Of a stretch of 8,229 nucleotides of DNA, positions 6,736 to 8,229 are shown one piece after another. The notes beneath the pieces are model-generated. The model worked only from the letters and a program-made list of their open reading frames with translations, had not been told where the DNA came from and ran no database searches. How positions within the stretch are numbered: position 1 is the first letter of the stretch; the number at the start of each line of letters is the position of its first letter. Origin of the DNA: DAOVRL01 sp964459805 (GTDB lineage: Bacteria; Planctomycetota; Phycisphaerae; Sedimentisphaerales; Anaerobacaceae); NCBI GenBank assembly GCA_964459805.1, contig CAYWOD010000164.1, forward strand, positions 1 through 8,229, in the 5' to 3' direction. Made by a program: the position numbers and the translations under genes.

Positions 6736-7910
6736 TTCTCCAGTCTATCCAATCCCTTGGTAATTTGTTCGAGCGAGCATGCGAAGCTCAGCCGGACATT
6801 ATTGTCGCAGCCAAACGGCAACCCCGGGACGAGGGCGACGTTTGCCTGTTCGAGCAGGGCCTTTGCGAAGTCCATACTGCCGTTAATATCGGCCCCATTT
6901 ATATTTCGGCCATAATGTGCGGAAACATCAGGGAAACAGTAAAAAGCGCCGGTGGATTGGGTACATTGGACGCCTTGGATGGCGTTTAGTCGCTCGGCCA
7001 TATACTTTCCGCGGCGTTCGAATTGTACCCTCATATCTTCAATTGCCTTGTCGGCGGGGTCGCCGAGTGCGGCGATGGCGGCGTATTGGCCGAAAGTAAC
7101 AGGGTTCGAGGTCATGTGGGACTGGAGACGGCCCATTGCCTTTATGACTTCGAGCGGCCCTGCTGCGTATCCGAGCCGCCAGCCAGTCATTGAAAATGCC
7201 TTGCTGAAGCCATTGAGCGTTATGGTGCGAGTGTAGGCGTCGCGGCTGAGAGCGGCGAAGCTGACGAATTTGGTCTCGCCGTAGATTAGTTTTTCGTAAA
7301 TCTCATCTGAGAGGACGATAACGTTTGTGCCTTCGAGAACCGCAGCGAGTGCCTTTAGCTCTTGGGGTGTATATGTGAATCCGCCGGGGTTGTTGGGGGA
7401 GTTTATCAGGAGCATTGCGGTTTTGTCGGTGATGGTGTTTTCGAGCTGGGAGGGGGTGATTTTGTGGCCGGTGGTGTTGTCGGTCTGGATTATCTTTGCG
7501 GTTGCCCCGGCGAGTTTAATTGTTTCGGGATATGTGACCCAATACGGGGTTGGTAGAATGACCTCGTCGCCTGGGTCCAGGATGGCCTGCATCGCCTCGT
7601 AGATCGAATGCTTGCCGCCGATGTTGACTATGATCTGGTTTGGGGAGTAATCGAGGCCGTTTTCTTTTTTGAGCTTTTCGGCGATGGCGGTTCGGAGCTC
7701 GACTATGCCGGCGGCGGCGGTGTATTTTGTTTTGCCCGCCTTGAGTGCTTCGACTGCGGCGTCCTTGATGTAGTCAGGGGTGTCGAAGTCGGGGGCCCCG
7801 GCGCCGAAGCCGACTACGTCAACGCCCTGGGCTTTTAGCTCCTGTGCCCGCGCGGTTACGGCAATTGTTGCCGAGGGCGGGACCTGCCGGGCGCGTTTGC
7901 TGATTTTCAT
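6720..7910 (-). CDS. Class I/II PLP-dependent aminotransferase (AspB/AatA-like)
   Basis: 396 residues, the standard length of subgroup I-gamma/prokaryotic aspartate-type aminotransferases. It moves an amino group between an amino acid and a 2-oxo acid in the cytoplasm; substrate choice (aspartate, alanine, aromatic, glutamate/prephenate) is not certain. Signs in order: APDFDTP (39-45), GKTKYTAAAGIVELR (59-73), GGKHSIYEA (98-106), PYWVTYP (122-128; Trp124 stacks on PLP), INSPNNPGG (169-177; Asn174), LSDEIYEKL (200-208; Asp202 and Tyr205 contact PLP), NGFSKAFSMTGWRLGY (233-248; Lys237 is the Schiff-base lysine) and NVRLSFA (371-377; Arg373 binds the substrate carboxylate). All key residues are present, so it should be active. 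The ATG at 7910 was chosen because MKISKRARQVPPS is the family's usual N-terminus and the predicted transcription start leaves a 47-nt leader. A TTG 13 codons upstream would be nearly at the transcript end. First gene of the leftward operon. Confidence 0.93.
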   Translation of the reverse strand: MKISKRARQVPPSATIAVTARAQELKAQGVDVVGFGAGAPDFDTPDYIKDAAVEALKAGKTKYTAAAGIVELRTAIAEKLKKENGLDYSPNQIIVNIGGKHSIYEAMQAILDPGDEVILPTPYWVTYPETIKLAGATAKIIQTDNTTGHKITPSQLENTITDKTAMLLINSPNNPGGFTYTPQELKALAAVLEGTNVIVLSDEIYEKLIYGETKFVSFAALSRDAYTRTITLNGFSKAFSMTGWRLGYAAGPLEVIKAMGRLQSHMTSNPVTFGQYAAIAALGDPADKAIEDMRVQFERRGKYMAERLNAIQGVQCTQSTGAFYCFPDVSAHYGRNINGADINGSMDFAKALLEQANVALVPGLPFGCDNNVRLSFACSLEQITKGLDRLEKWLSE

Positions 7911-8049
7911 TTTTCTCTGTACCTTTCCAAGTGAAACAGACCTGTTCAATTTTAGACACGGGTATTAAAGAGGAAAGCGTGGATGCGGTCAAGAAAATTG
8001 GCGGGATTGGCGGGTTCGGCCGCGGAGACCGCCGAGAATGCAGAAGCGG
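7911..8049 (-). other. Upstream region of the operon
   Basis: This stretch of about 139 bp lies between the possible gene tail ending at 8050 and the aminotransferase start. It holds the promoter listed separately and a roughly 47-nt leader. Ribosome-binding signals are weak: AGAG 4 nt before the ATG and AGGT 10 nt before. The part beyond the promoter (about 7993-8049) is GC-rich with a short GCGG-TCT-CCGC stem and no T-run; I see no terminator or riboswitch fold. Confidence 0.5.
7964..7992 (-). promoter_or_regulatory. Predicted sigma70-type promoter for the aminotransferase operon
   Basis: On the minus strand, TTGACC (7992-7987, 5 of 6 to TTGACA) and TTTAAT (7969-7964, 5 of 6 to TATAAT) are separated by exactly 17 nt. 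Transcription would begin near 7957, giving a leader of about 47 nt before the ATG at 7910. No operator palindrome is obvious around it. This is the best promoter match I found upstream of any gene in the window. Confidence 0.55.
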
Positions 8050-8229
8050 TTATGGTTTGGGTGTGAGGCGGATGTTGCGGATGCCGGCTCCTGAGCCGGT
8101 GACGAACGTTGGACTAATGGCTGCGCGTACAAAGGGGGATGAGGGGGTGTTGGCGCGGGGCCGAATGCGTGTGGCTAATTTCTCTGGCAGAGCATAAGGT
8201 CCTTTCTGACATAGGATTGGGACCTGCGT
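8050..8229 (-). CDS. Possible C-terminal fragment of an unidentified protein (5' end outside window)
   Basis: The minus strand is open for 59 codons from the right edge to TAA at 8052-8050. The translation (for example ALPEKLATRIRPRA, then FVTGSGAGIRNIRLTPKP at the end) is proline/arginine-rich with a closing beta-strand-like GIRNIRLTP. I do not recognise it. Third-position GC of about 60% is compatible with coding, and its orientation matches the operon. An opposing plus-strand frame (7931-8197) is also open but has a less protein-like composition. The fragment is too short to be sure it is a gene. Confidence 0.25.
   Translation of the reverse strand, partial: TQVPILCQKGPYALPEKLATRIRPRANTPSSPFVRAAISPTFVTGSGAGIRNIRLTPKP

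Noticed and set aside
6292..6915. 207-codon open frame on the plus strand
   Set aside because: It lies opposite the start of the GT-C-like gene and the end of the aminotransferase gene, both with strong motifs. The composition looks like an antisense artefact and no domain is recognisable.
7911..7949. N-terminal 13-residue extension of the aminotransferase from a TTG codon
   Set aside because: The family normally starts at the MKISKRA position, and the predicted transcript start would leave only about 8 nt before that TTG.
7931..8197. 88-codon open frame on the plus strand upstream of the operon
   Set aside because: It overlaps the predicted promoter and leader of the leftward operon, is rich in Gly/Arg, starts with no ribosome site, and resembles no family I know.
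8197..8225. 6-bp inverted repeat AGGTCC/GGACCT near the right edge
   Set aside because: Short arms, a 17-nt loop, no T-run, and possibly inside a coding frame; within chance expectation.
1..8229. tRNA, rRNA, CRISPR array, insertion sequence or phage genes
   Set aside because: Looked for on both strands; no cloverleaf, spaced direct repeats, transposase/integrase motifs or terminal inverted repeats with target duplications were seen.

Overview
The window most likely comes from a planctomycete of the class Phycisphaerae, probably an uncultured anaerobic or sediment lineage. The main clue is the gene fragment at the left edge. Its C-terminal tail has a conserved Asp/Cys pattern, a calcium-loop-like segment and a final 'DFAxMAxxWL' stretch that I associate with secreted Phycisphaerae proteins. 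The moderate GC content, weak Shine-Dalgarno sites and a giant membrane protein with an EF-hand fit, but are not decisive.

Layout, left to right. Positions 2-202 (+) hold the 3' end of a secreted or surface protein. Positions 203-521 lie between convergent genes and hold no gene; they contain a 20-bp palindrome of the ATTCCC-N8-GGGAAT type, a weak AT-rich inverted repeat, and a hairpin plus C-rich tract that probably ends leftward transcription. All other confident genes run leftward (- strand). In transcription order they are: a class I PLP aminotransferase (7910-6720) behind a good sigma70-type promoter; a 1120-residue polytopic GT-C-like membrane protein (6735-3373) overlapping the aminotransferase by 16 bp; a GT2 glycosyltransferase of the dolichol/undecaprenyl-phosphate sugar synthase type (3369-2623) starting 3 bp after the GT-C-like gene; and, after a 136-bp gap with structured sequence, a two-domain protein (2486-522) that appears to fuse a gamma-glutamyl-cyclotransferase-like (AIG2-like) domain to a glutamine-synthetase-like amidoligase domain. 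An open reading frame on the minus strand at 8050-8229 may be the tail of another gene entering from the right.

How the genes may work together. The GT2 enzyme probably loads a sugar onto a polyprenyl phosphate at the cytoplasmic face. The GT-C-like protein would be the natural user of that lipid-linked sugar on the outer face of the membrane. Tight coupling of these two genes supports a shared cell-envelope glycosylation step. The aminotransferase shares the transcript, but its family works on amino/keto acids, so its link to the glycosyltransferases is only positional. The AIG2-amidoligase fusion is the least ordinary gene: it combines, in one chain, a domain predicted to form amide (often gamma-glutamyl) bonds and a domain of a fold that opens such bonds.

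I saw no tRNA, rRNA, CRISPR array, insertion sequence or phage gene. All functional calls rest on reading motifs by eye; no database search was possible.
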